NCBI GenBank assembly: GCA_021821185.1
Contig: JAKACU010000111.1
Location: 1 to 6,048 of the forward strand
Source: Bacillota bacterium
GTDB taxonomy: Bacteria; Bacillota; Bacilli; Alicyclobacillales; SLC66
DNA length: 6,048 bases
Reading direction: 5' to 3'
Part shown: in pieces, positions 1 through 6,042 of the stretch
Position numbering within the stretch: the stretch's first letter is position 1
Layout: every line of letters begins with the position of its first letter
The notes under the pieces: generated by a model
Databases searched by the model: none
Told to the model about the DNA's origin: nothing
What the model saw: only the letters and a program-made list of their open reading frames with translations
Position numbers and translations under genes: made by a program

Positions 1-261
1 AACGAGGATGCGCTCACCGTCGAGGCGAGGCGCCGGAACGCCTAGAGCGATGGACACGGCCGCTTGCTCATGCGATATCCGCGGAACCTGGCGCAACTCT
101 TCGATAACGGCCAGCAACCCCTGCACCTCTGCGTCGTACTGCTCGCGAAGCGTGGTGAGTTCTTGTTCGAGTTGCACCACGCGCTGTGCGGACGTGGTGT
201 CTGACCGTCGTTCCCGCTCCCGGTCGACCGTGAGTCTCGCCGGTGTTTTGTAACCAATCAC
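1..261 (-). CDS. Partial CDS, coiled-coil protein of unknown function (N-terminal 87 residues)
   Basis: A reading frame stays open from a GTG at 261-259 to the left edge, so only the N-terminus is present and the stop lies outside the window. The product begins VIGYKTPARLTVD, then has an Arg/Glu-rich stretch (residues 14-19). A clear heptad series follows, with Val28, Leu31, Leu35, Leu38, Tyr42, Leu49, Val52 and Leu56 at a/d positions, so residues 28-56 should form a coiled coil. Residues 63-80 (Ala/Val-rich, ending LGVPAPRL) resemble a short helix-turn-helix but are too short to prove one. Codon third positions are GC-rich, as expected of real coding sequence, and the two competing minus-strand frames give Arg/Ser/Thr-rich nonsense. 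The start is uncertain: an AAAAGG lies 13 nt upstream, rather far, and an in-frame stop just before it excludes a longer protein. I do not recognise the family. Confidence 0.6.
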   Translation of the reverse strand, partial: MIGYKTPARLTVDRERERRSDTTSAQRVVQLEQELTTLREQYDAEVQGLLAVIEELRQVPRISHEQAAVSIALGVPAPRLDGERILV

Positions 262-317
262 GAACCAACCATAACCTTTTCAACCCTTTTCTTTAGCTCC
301 TCAAACTTGAAGGCAAC

Positions 318-349
318 ATTGGGCAACGGAAAATTGCTGAATTGGGCAA
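318..349. repeat. Two 9-bp direct repeats, ATTGGGCAA, 23 bp apart
   Basis: ATTGGGCAA occurs at 318-326 and again at 341-349, in the spacer between the left partial gene and the end of the PucR gene. The 23-bp offset is close to two helical turns, so both copies face the same side of the DNA, as expected for a tandem operator. They lie 57-88 bp upstream of the GTG start of the left gene. A perfect TATAAT on the minus strand (392-397) lies further upstream but has no recognisable -35 partner. A regulatory role is inferred from position only. The rest of the 262-448 spacer shows no terminator with a clear stem and T-run. Confidence 0.35.
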
Positions 350-448
350 TTAATTCGTAAACTCACGCTAGGGAAAATGAAGCATCGGGCGATTATAGAG
401 ATTCATGGGTTTATGTGGTTCTGGATACTCTGAATCGTGAACTTGCGT

Positions 449-2089
449 CTATATGAGCGGCCTAATCAACAGGGCCATCCTGATACACAAGGTTTCGCCG
501 GCATCGTGTACATTCCACGAGAGCTTCTCTTGGCATTTGGCGAGTCTGTACTTGACGGTATTGGGGTGCACGTACAGTTCTCTGGCTGTTGCAGTGATGT
601 GGAAATTATTGTTAAAATATGATGTGAGCGTTTGAATGAGTTCGAAATCGTCTCCATTTTGCGGATCGGCAAGATCCTTCAGCGAGTTTTGACAAAACTC
701 ACGTTGGTAATGAACCGGAATCATGCCTATAAGATCCATTAGCTCTTTGGCTCGATAGGAACGCACAAACTTTCGGTTTCCTTCCCTATAACCAGATTGC
801 AGGTTCTCAAAGGCCTCCGAGAACGATGCGGGAATCTTGCCCATACGACTGACGGCGTTTCCAATCCCAAAGGATATGGAAATCTGCAATGCTATCTCGA
901 TCTCTTGTTGCATGGTGCGCGCGAATTCTGGCAAGGCTTGCTCCAACACGTCATAGGATTGAAACGTTGTCAAAAGAACGTAAAGATCTCCCTTTGTAAA
1001 TAACACGGCATGAAAATCGTGGCTGATGATCAGGCGAGTGATTAAATCGTACACTGCATTTTTTTGAAACTCGATTTTACTCTTCTCTGGAATCAACTTT
1101 CGGTGATGCACCTCAGTTGATTCGTCTATCTTTCCGGCCATGCATGCGTAATGGGCGCCTTCTGTGAGACCGTACTGCTTACCACGCAGTAAGATTTCCG
1201 TCTCGGAAGACATTTCGCCATCGAGCAGGACTGCAAAGAATTCATTCTTCATTCGCCTTGACTGCTCTTCAATGGCGTGTTGCTTAATCAACTCGAATGC
1301 CACAATGGTAGCGGCTTGTTCTAGAGCAAGCGTGATGAATGTATCGCGCTCTTGCATCTGACCAAGACTTACGATGTACCCAGTGCGTAGATCCGTTTGA
1401 ACCGAATAGATTGACACCACGACGCCAGTTGAAGAAACATAGGGAACGGACGAATTTGGGGGGAGTTGTGGGGTGTCCTCCAATCTCTCGGTGAGGGCTG
1501 AAAGCATGCCGTCGTGGATGGAATCACGTCTCGTGCCGTGCGCGAGCTTGACCGCATCCCACATACATAGCTGCCCATCCACAATGATAGTGGGTTGTTT
1601 CAAAATCATGGACAGGTTTTTGGAGATCGCCGATAATCCTTGGCCATGTAGAATTAACCCTGCAAATTGTTTGTGCATTTCCATCGCATAGCGCAGTTCC
1701 TCTGTCTTGCTATTTAGGATGAAAGATAATATTTGGTGCAATGCCTCCGCAAGATCCACCTCAAATGGAATTTCGATGACAGTAAAACCCAATTTGTCTG
1801 CGTGTTGTTTTACGGCATCAGGTATTTCTGCCAGGAAGCGTTTTGTTTTTAGGCATAAAGCTGCGCATTCATGTTCTTTCATCTCCTCTATAAGGCGCAT
1901 CAGAGCTGTCGGGTCGTCCTTAATCAGATACGCAGTCGTAAGCAAAATCTCATTTGGTTTCAAAAACTCGGCAATGTCTGGCGCATCCATCATGTCAACC
2001 CATTCTACTTCGTGCGAGGTTCCCAATGAACCAGCGACTACGCGAGCTTCGTTCAGAAGCGGAATGTTCAACAGGTCGAACACCTTCAT
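449..2089 (-). CDS. PucR-family transcriptional regulator
   Basis: A 546-residue cytoplasmic DNA-binding protein of the PucR/CdaR class; Bacillus PucR controls purine catabolism, and relatives sense many small metabolites. Residues 1 to about 125 fit the PucR N-terminal ligand-sensing domain (MKVFDLLNIPLL start, then PNEILLTTAYLI at 45-56). Roughly 290-430 fits the degenerate GGDEF-like middle domain (ISFGIGNAV at 404-412). Residues 482-540 fit the C-terminal PucR helix-turn-helix (FNNNFHITATARELYVHPNTVKYRL, about 492-516). The length is normal for the full three-part architecture. ATG at 2089-2087 is preceded by AAGGGGG (2097-2103) with a 7-nt gap, a strong ribosome site. It is transcribed divergently from the permease and hydrolase genes, the usual arrangement for a local regulator of a catabolic cassette, so it probably controls them and perhaps itself. 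Family assignment is secure; ligand, and activator or repressor mode, are unknown. Confidence 0.93.
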   Translation of the reverse strand: MKVFDLLNIPLLNEARVVAGSLGTSHEVEWVDMMDAPDIAEFLKPNEILLTTAYLIKDDPTALMRLIEEMKEHECAALCLKTKRFLAEIPDAVKQHADKLGFTVIEIPFEVDLAEALHQILSFILNSKTEELRYAMEMHKQFAGLILHGQGLSAISKNLSMILKQPTIIVDGQLCMWDAVKLAHGTRRDSIHDGMLSALTERLEDTPQLPPNSSVPYVSSTGVVVSIYSVQTDLRTGYIVSLGQMQERDTFITLALEQAATIVAFELIKQHAIEEQSRRMKNEFFAVLLDGEMSSETEILLRGKQYGLTEGAHYACMAGKIDESTEVHHRKLIPEKSKIEFQKNAVYDLITRLIISHDFHAVLFTKGDLYVLLTTFQSYDVLEQALPEFARTMQQEIEIALQISISFGIGNAVSRMGKIPASFSEAFENLQSGYREGNRKFVRSYRAKELMDLIGMIPVHYQREFCQNSLKDLADPQNGDDFELIQTLTSYFNNNFHITATARELYVHPNTVKYRLAKCQEKLSWNVHDAGETLCIRMALLIRPLI

Positions 2090-2105
2090 ACAAATACCCC
2101 CTTGA

Positions 2106-2122
2106 TGTTATATATGATTACA
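2106..2122. promoter_or_regulatory. Candidate GlnR/TnrA-type nitrogen box at the PucR-gene promoter
   Basis: TGTTA-TATATGA-TTACA matches the known Bacillus GlnR/TnrA consensus TGTNA-N7-TNACA at every fixed base, and flanking A/T extends the dyad to ATGT...ACAT (2105-2123). The spacer is AT-rich, as in characterised sites. It lies just upstream of the regulator's ribosome site and overlaps the candidate minus-strand -10 element. That position fits repression better than activation. Binding by a GlnR-like protein is inferred. Confidence 0.5.
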
Positions 2123-2147
2123 TAAACAAACGGAACGAATCTGTCCA
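2117..2147 (-). promoter_or_regulatory. Candidate promoter of the PucR-family gene
   Basis: On the minus strand a -35-like TGGACA (2142-2147, one mismatch to TTGACA) is followed after 19 bp by TGTAAT (2117-2122, one mismatch to TATAAT). An alternative -10, TATGTA (2119-2124), has ideal 17-bp spacing but a poorer match. Either would start transcription about 20 nt before the ATG, within the nitrogen-type box. Confidence 0.35.
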
Positions 2148-2222
2148 GGGCCACAGTACATTGCTGTATGTCACCTTTTGTTGTCGAATTCGCACAAGAT
2201 GCTTCTCTTATTTTATCACATT

Positions 2223-2247
2223 CTGATAATGACTTCCGATGTATCAG
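2223..2247. repeat. Inverted repeat CTGATA-N13-TATCAG upstream of the permease gene
   Basis: Perfect 6-bp arms at 2223-2228 and 2242-2247 have half-sites 19 bp apart centre to centre, about two helical turns, and enclose the candidate -35 element of the permease promoter. This is a plausible dimer-binding operator, possibly for the divergent PucR-type regulator. It does not obviously resemble the motif described for Bacillus PucR, so the assignment is inference. Confidence 0.35.
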
Positions 2248-2257
2248 GCTTTATTAT
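2229..2257 (+). promoter_or_regulatory. Candidate sigma-A-type promoter of the permease-hydrolase operon
   Basis: ATGACT (2229-2234, four of six matches to TTGACA) and TATTAT (2252-2257, five of six matches to TATAAT) are separated by 17 bp. Transcription would start near 2264 and give a leader of about 57 nt. The -35 sits inside the CTGATA inverted repeat, and the -10 and start site meet the nitrogen-type box at 2257-2273, so the promoter looks doubly controlled. Confidence 0.4.
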
Positions 2258-2273
2258 GTCAGTTAACATGACA
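2257..2273. promoter_or_regulatory. Candidate GlnR/TnrA-type nitrogen box at the permease promoter
   Basis: TGTCA-GTTAACA-TGACA matches TGTNA-N7-TNACA exactly and is a perfect 5-bp dyad, extended to 6 bp by flanking A2256 and T2274. It begins at the last base of the predicted -10 and covers the predicted start site, where a bound GlnR-like protein would block transcription. It is the second such site in this 231-bp region, 151 bp centre to centre from the one at 2106-2122. Confidence 0.55.
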
Positions 2274-2320
2274 TTGATGATGGTCGCCAGAGGGTCTGCC
2301 GTGTTCAGGAGGGACCTACC

Positions 2321-3751
2321 ATGAAAAAGGGGGTAACAGCAATGGGCGAACAACCGAAGAGTTTTGTTCAGCGTTTGGGCTTTCCCGAGACAATCGCAAT
2401 GTCGATCGCGCTCATGGCGCCAACAACGGGCGTCGCGCTAAATACGCCCTTCTTGGCTCAATCGGCAGGGTACAACGTGCCACTCGCCTTTTTTATTACC
2501 ACATTGGCCATTTTGGCAGTCGGCATTGCATTCATTCGGCTGTCCAAGGAATACGCCCATGCTGGATCGGTGTATGGACTGACTCGGACAGTGTTGGGGG
2601 ACAGGGCCGGGTTAGTATCGGGTTGGGCGCTGCTGTTAACCTATGTTGGATTCATCGCGGCCTTGCTAGCGGGATTCGGACAGTTCGCTCAACTGTTTTT
2701 GCAGAGCGTGGCAGGTGTCCATATTCGCTGGCCCATCTATGCGTTTGTTGCCGGCGGGGTGATTTGGTGGATGGCCCACAACGATATACGACTCTCTGCC
2801 AAACTCATGTTGTCATTCGAGGTAGTCAGTGTCGTTGTGTCGTTTGTCGCCTCCATTCTGATCCTGCTCCACAGTGGTGTATCGGCGGTGACTGCTTCAA
2901 GGCCGTTTATCATTGGCCCGAATGGAATAACGGGTCTCAGCAGCGCGCTTGTGTTCGGGGTTCTTACTTTTATTGGATTTGAAGGTGCGGTCATTTTAGG
3001 CGAAGAGGCGAAACAGCCCAGCAAATCGGTTCCAAGGTCTGTATTATGGAGTCTATTGTTGGCTGGAGTGTTTTTCACGTTCGTAAGTTATGCTCAAACA
3101 ATCGGATTCGGTGAACAGCCTGCCCAGGTTCAACAATTTGCGACTTCGGCGGCCCCAATGAACCAGTTGGCGGTTCGCTACGTTGGTTCATGGATGGCCA
3201 TGGCGCTGGACGGCGGAGCAACCATAAGCACATTCGCCTGCGCCTTGGCCAGCTTAAATGGTGCATCGCATATCATTTTTGCCCTCGCCCGCGACGGATT
3301 CTTGCCGCCGCATTTGGGGCGGCTGGATGCGAGAACTCAGTCGCCAAGATCGGCCGTACTGGTTGCAACGGTGGGAGGGTTGGGACTGTTGGCTGTTTCC
3401 ATCCCTTATCTTGCATCTGCGGCGAATGTGTATGGTGCGCTGGGTGCTCTGGCCACATTTGGTGTGCTTATTGCGTATGCGATGGTGAACGTTACTTCCT
3501 TGGCGCGCTATGCAAATTCCGATTACAGAGCAAAGAGATACCACTACTTCGCCGCTCCCGTCATTGGCTTGGCTCTGCTTGTTTACACATTCTATGCGAA
3601 CGTATTTCCGATACCGCCGGCGCCGATCAAGTACTTTCCCTACGTATTGATTATCTATCTGGCAATTGCAACGATTGGATCGTTGATCTTCCGTCAACGA
3701 TCGCAGCGTGTTTATCCCGTCATGCAGTCTGAGAGAGGAGATGGCGTATAG
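2321..3751 (+). CDS. APC-superfamily amino acid permease
   Basis: A 476-residue integral membrane transporter of the amino acid-polyamine-organocation superfamily, expected to import an amino acid-like or amide substrate by cation symport or exchange. Hydrophobic segments run almost the whole length, consistent with the family's usual 12 helices. The first helix has the unwound PTTGVAL-type segment (about 34-40). The hallmark helix 6/loop motif FIGFEGAVILGEEAKQPSKSVP lies at about 217-238, and the cytosolic ARDGFLPPHLGRLDART motif at about 323-339. ATG at 2321 follows AGGAGGG with a 7-nt gap. A second ATG at 2342 also has an AAGGGGG ahead of it and would shorten the protein by seven residues. 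The stop overlaps the start of the downstream amidohydrolase gene by one base, indicating one operon with coupled translation. Substrate cannot be read from the sequence; the neighbour suggests a compound containing, or giving rise to, an amide. Confidence 0.9.
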   Translation: MKKGVTAMGEQPKSFVQRLGFPETIAMSIALMAPTTGVALNTPFLAQSAGYNVPLAFFITTLAILAVGIAFIRLSKEYAHAGSVYGLTRTVLGDRAGLVSGWALLLTYVGFIAALLAGFGQFAQLFLQSVAGVHIRWPIYAFVAGGVIWWMAHNDIRLSAKLMLSFEVVSVVVSFVASILILLHSGVSAVTASRPFIIGPNGITGLSSALVFGVLTFIGFEGAVILGEEAKQPSKSVPRSVLWSLLLAGVFFTFVSYAQTIGFGEQPAQVQQFATSAAPMNQLAVRYVGSWMAMALDGGATISTFACALASLNGASHIIFALARDGFLPPHLGRLDARTQSPRSAVLVATVGGLGLLAVSIPYLASAANVYGALGALATFGVLIAYAMVNVTSLARYANSDYRAKRYHYFAAPVIGLALLVYTFYANVFPIPPAPIKYFPYVLIIYLAIATIGSLIFRQRSQRVYPVMQSERGDGV

Positions 3752-4671
3752 TGCATTCCGTCCATGTGGGGTCTCAGCACATTCACGCTTACTGGGATCG
3801 GTCACTTACTCCCGCAATGCGGGTATCGCCGGGTGCGGAGATCTACTTTGATTTGCCAGATGCGTCGAACGGCGAGATTACCCCGGAAACGACCGTAGAC
3901 CAAGTGAAGAACATTGATTTTAGAAAACTCGATCCGCTTGTGGGACCCATTTGGATCGATGGTGCTGAAGCGGGTGACGCCTTAGAGATTGACATTTTGG
4001 AGATCGCACCCAAGCGATTTGGATGGACAGCGATTCTTCCTGATTTTGGCCTCCTAAAAGACCATTTCAAGGATCCGAGATTCACGATTTGGGATGTGGA
4101 AGGGCGACGCGAGATTGAGATTATGGGTGGAGCAAAATTTCGATTGAACCCAATGATTGGATGTTTGGGGGTGGCTCCGCCCGAAACTGGACGCTTCCCG
4201 TCGATCACACCAACTCTCGCAGGCGGAAACATTGATGTACGGTATGTGGTGACAGGGAACAGAGTGATTCTTCCCGTCTATAATGAGGGTGCGCTCCTGT
4301 CCATCGCTGATGCGCATGCCATACAGGGCGAAGGGGAAATTAGCGGTACGGCAGTTGAATGTCCGGCCAGCGCCGCAATTAGGGTTAAACTGCACAAACA
4401 GGCGAATATAAAAGCGCCTCAAATTGACGCAGTCAACATGGAACGGTTTAATGAATCGAGCTGCAAAATATTCTTGGGGATTGGTCCAGATCTAATGAAA
4501 GCTTCCCAAGAGGCGGCGCTGCAAGCGGTGGAAGCGCTCGCCCGTTCCCTTAAGGTTGACGAGGCAAGCGCATATAACCTGCTTGGTATTGTCGGTGATC
4601 TCAGAATACACGAGATCGTTGATCAACCCAATTGGGTGGTGGGGTGCCTCATTCCAGCCAGGTTGTTCTAA
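3751..4671 (+). CDS. Acetamidase/formamidase-family amidohydrolase
   Basis: A 306-residue soluble cytosolic enzyme of the FmdA/AmdA family, whose members hydrolyse short amides such as formamide or acetamide to ammonia and a carboxylic acid. Length matches the shorter bacterial class. Family signatures: GGNIDVR at 158-164, the acidic/His cluster DAHAIQGEGE at 187-196 (probable metal-binding and catalytic region, with Asp187, His189, Glu194 and Glu196), and the C-terminal VGDLRIHEIVD at 281-291. No signal peptide is visible. The start is GTG at 3751, overlapping the permease stop as TAGTG, with GAGAGGAG ending 10 nt upstream. The ATG at 3741 is in another frame. Coupling to a transporter and a divergent PucR regulator points to nitrogen scavenging. 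Typical family members prefer GDGE where this has GEGE, a conservative change. The true substrate could be another amide; formamidase activity is not proven. Confidence 0.88.
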   Translation: MHSVHVGSQHIHAYWDRSLTPAMRVSPGAEIYFDLPDASNGEITPETTVDQVKNIDFRKLDPLVGPIWIDGAEAGDALEIDILEIAPKRFGWTAILPDFGLLKDHFKDPRFTIWDVEGRREIEIMGGAKFRLNPMIGCLGVAPPETGRFPSITPTLAGGNIDVRYVVTGNRVILPVYNEGALLSIADAHAIQGEGEISGTAVECPASAAIRVKLHKQANIKAPQIDAVNMERFNESSCKIFLGIGPDLMKASQEAALQAVEALARSLKVDEASAYNLLGIVGDLRIHEIVDQPNWVVGCLIPARLF

Positions 4672-4784
4672 ACACGAGGAGAGTGACGCGCGTTGATGGA
4701 ATTCGCGCTCGGAGTTCTCGACCCTTTTCGGGCAGTCTCTGTATGTCTTTGCGGATTCTGCGCGCCGTTCGGCCATGGATGGCG

Positions 4785-5744
4785 CTACCGCTCGAATCGA
4801 AAGCGAAAACTTTGCAGGACGAGATAGCTGAGCAGCGTAAACAGCACCATCAGCAGCGAGACATGCAGCAGATCGGCGTTCAGGCTGATGTTGCTGAGAA
4901 TGACATAGGCGCCGCTGGCGATCTGCAAAATGACGAGCATAAGCAAATAAACGGCCGCCCGGAACACATCGGGACGCGAATGCCGCGTCTTCCGGAGTTG
5001 CACCAGAAGGACGGTCACGATGACGGCGAGGCCGACCGCTATCAGACGATGAAAAAACACCAGTCCGACATTGCCGGAAAAGCCGGGGAACCACAGGCCA
5101 TTGCACAGAGGCCAACCCTGGCACGCCGCGGCCGCACCGTGAAACGCCACATCCGATCCAACGTAAACGGCGGCAAACACATAGATCCACGTCCATCTGA
5201 TAAATTGGCGGAGGCCGCGGCTGAGCTGCTGATTTCTGAGTGTCAAGCCATTTGGGGCAGACTCCTGGTACGCTCGGTACTGAAACAGGAATACGGTCAG
5301 GAGAGCGACGCCGACCTGTCCGAGGAGACCGAATCCCAAATGCAGCGCAAGGACGCTTGGCGGGTTTACAAACACCACCGCAAGAGCTCCCAGAATGGAT
5401 TGGATGACAATGAAGCCAAGGGCGATTGAGGCGAATACGCGCACCTCCAGCCAACTCCCAAAGCGGCGCCACGCCCAGATGGCGAACACCACGGCGATGA
5501 TCGCAAAAAAGCCGACAAGGAAGCGATGGAGAAATTCGATGATGACGTGCGCGTTGTTGAACGTCGGAAGGACCTGGCCATTGCACAGCGGCCAATCAGG
5601 CCCGCAGCCCTCCGCTGAATTGGTCTGAGTATCCAAAAATCCGATAAAGTTGACGACAAACATTCCAAATGTGGCGATGCATCCGAACCACAAAAGCGGT
5701 TTTGACGGAATTCTCCATTCGACTTCATTGCGCTCCGGCGACAA
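4785..5744 (-). CDS. ctaA: Heme A synthase (COX15/CtaA family)
   Basis: A membrane enzyme that oxidises the C8 methyl of heme O to the formyl group of heme A, the cofactor of aa3-type cytochrome oxidase. The 319-residue length is near that of Bacillus CtaA. Eight hydrophobic segments form two four-helix halves. All hallmark residues are visible: an extracellular cysteine pair in each half (Cys47/Cys54, Cys208/Cys214), the EFLHR motif with Glu70 and His73, and the remaining heme-ligand-type histidines His135 (LHLG), His232 (FFHR) and His294 (LLHV). The start is TTG at 5744-5742, chosen because GGAGGT lies 8-9 nt upstream, and the protein then begins with a short polar segment before helix 1. 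No cytochrome oxidase or heme O synthase gene is adjacent in this window, and the gene converges on the amidohydrolase gene with no clear terminator in the 113-bp gap. Long open frames in both directions over this gene are high-GC shadows. Confidence 0.95.
   Translation of the reverse strand: MSPERNEVEWRIPSKPLLWFGCIATFGMFVVNFIGFLDTQTNSAEGCGPDWPLCNGQVLPTFNNAHVIIEFLHRFLVGFFAIIAVVFAIWAWRRFGSWLEVRVFASIALGFIVIQSILGALAVVFVNPPSVLALHLGFGLLGQVGVALLTVFLFQYRAYQESAPNGLTLRNQQLSRGLRQFIRWTWIYVFAAVYVGSDVAFHGAAAACQGWPLCNGLWFPGFSGNVGLVFFHRLIAVGLAVIVTVLLVQLRKTRHSRPDVFRAAVYLLMLVILQIASGAYVILSNISLNADLLHVSLLMVLFTLLSYLVLQSFRFRFER
5096..5115. repeat. Copy 1 of a 20-bp near-identical repeat inside ctaA
   Basis: This 20-bp stretch matches 5576-5595 at 19 of 20 positions, differing only at 5109. 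Both copies encode Trp-Pro-Leu-Cys-Asn-Gly around the second cysteine of each extracellular pair (Cys214 here, Cys54 in the other). The offset is exactly 480 bp, or 160 codons, reflecting the internal duplication of the CtaA fold. Confidence 0.8.
5576..5595. repeat. Copy 2 of the 20-bp near-identical repeat inside ctaA
   Basis: Partner of 5096-5115, encoding the WPLCNG segment around Cys54 in the N-terminal half of heme A synthase. The DNA identity (19/20) exceeds what protein conservation alone requires. Confidence 0.8.
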
Positions 5745-5777
5745 GGGGCGACACCTCCGGGATATTGGGCGTGACGG

Positions 5778-5790
5778 ACAGGCGTCCTGT
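5778..5790. repeat. Inverted repeat ACAGG-CGT-CCTGT in the ctaA leader
   Basis: Perfect 5-bp arms around a 3-bp centre lie just downstream of the candidate ctaA -10 element and 33 bp ahead of the TTG start. It could be a compact operator or a small hairpin in the ctaA transcript. No known regulator motif is recognised. Confidence 0.35.
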
Positions 5791-5793
5791 ACC

Positions 5794-5799
5794 AGTATA
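5794..5799 (-). promoter_or_regulatory. Candidate -10 element for ctaA
   Basis: TATACT on the minus strand matches TATAAT at five of six bases and would place the transcript start about 40 nt before the TTG start codon. No good -35 hexamer is found 16-18 bp upstream, so the promoter may need an activator (ResD plays this role in Bacillus) or use another sigma factor. Confidence 0.3.
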
Positions 5800-5982
5800 A
5801 GCCACGCGCAGGCTCCGCGACATAGAAAATCATGAAGAGCTATTTGCGCTGTTGTTTTTTTGCGAACTGAGGACCATATATTACCTGTCAGAGGACCTCG
5901 TTTCGCAGGAAGGTCACCCTGTTTCTGAGTGATTGGCTGCCTTCAGACCTGGATTGCTCGAAAAATGGGCACCCGGATACAG

Positions 5983-6042
5983 TTATCCACAAATAGCGGC
6001 CTGTGGATAACGATTTCGCCCCACTTATCCCCTTGTGGATAT
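5983..6042. other. DnaA-box cluster, probable edge of a replication origin region
   Basis: Two perfect DnaA boxes lie close together: TTATCCACA at 5983-5991 on the plus strand and its complement TGTGGATAA at 6002-6010. They are followed by TGTGGATAT at 6034-6042 (one mismatch, minus orientation) and a weak TTATCCCCT at 6025-6033 (two mismatches). Three strong or near-perfect boxes in 60 bp is the density seen upstream of dnaA at Gram-positive chromosomal origins. No AT-rich unwinding element and no dnaA gene are visible before the window ends, so the full origin cannot be confirmed. Positions 5835-5980 hold no gene that I can support. Confidence 0.65.

Noticed and set aside
392..397. Perfect TATAAT on the minus strand upstream of the left gene
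   Set aside because: No -35-like hexamer at 16-18 bp and no extended -10, so it is mentioned but not called as a promoter.
2141..2167. CTGT...ACAG...CTGT short inverted elements in the divergent region
   Set aside because: The arms are only 4 bp with imperfect flanks, too weak to separate from chance.
3254..3805. Minus-strand open frame of 183 codons antisense to the permease
   Set aside because: Cys/Arg/Ser-rich low-quality protein opposite a well-supported transporter; a shadow frame.
4672..4784. Possible bidirectional terminator in the convergent gap
   Set aside because: Only 5-bp stems with long loops are present (for example GCGCG...CGCGC and GCGCC...GGCGC), and none is followed by a T-run, so no terminator is called.
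4632..5429. Plus-strand open frame of 265 codons
   Set aside because: It is antisense to most of ctaA, with a Gln/Lys/Asp-rich composition that mirrors hydrophobic codons on the other strand; no ribosome site or family features.
4492..5595. Minus-strand open frame of 367 codons
   Set aside because: It lies out of frame over ctaA and the end of the amidohydrolase gene, gives an Arg/Ser/Pro-rich product with no membrane or domain pattern, and is a GC-driven shadow of ctaA.
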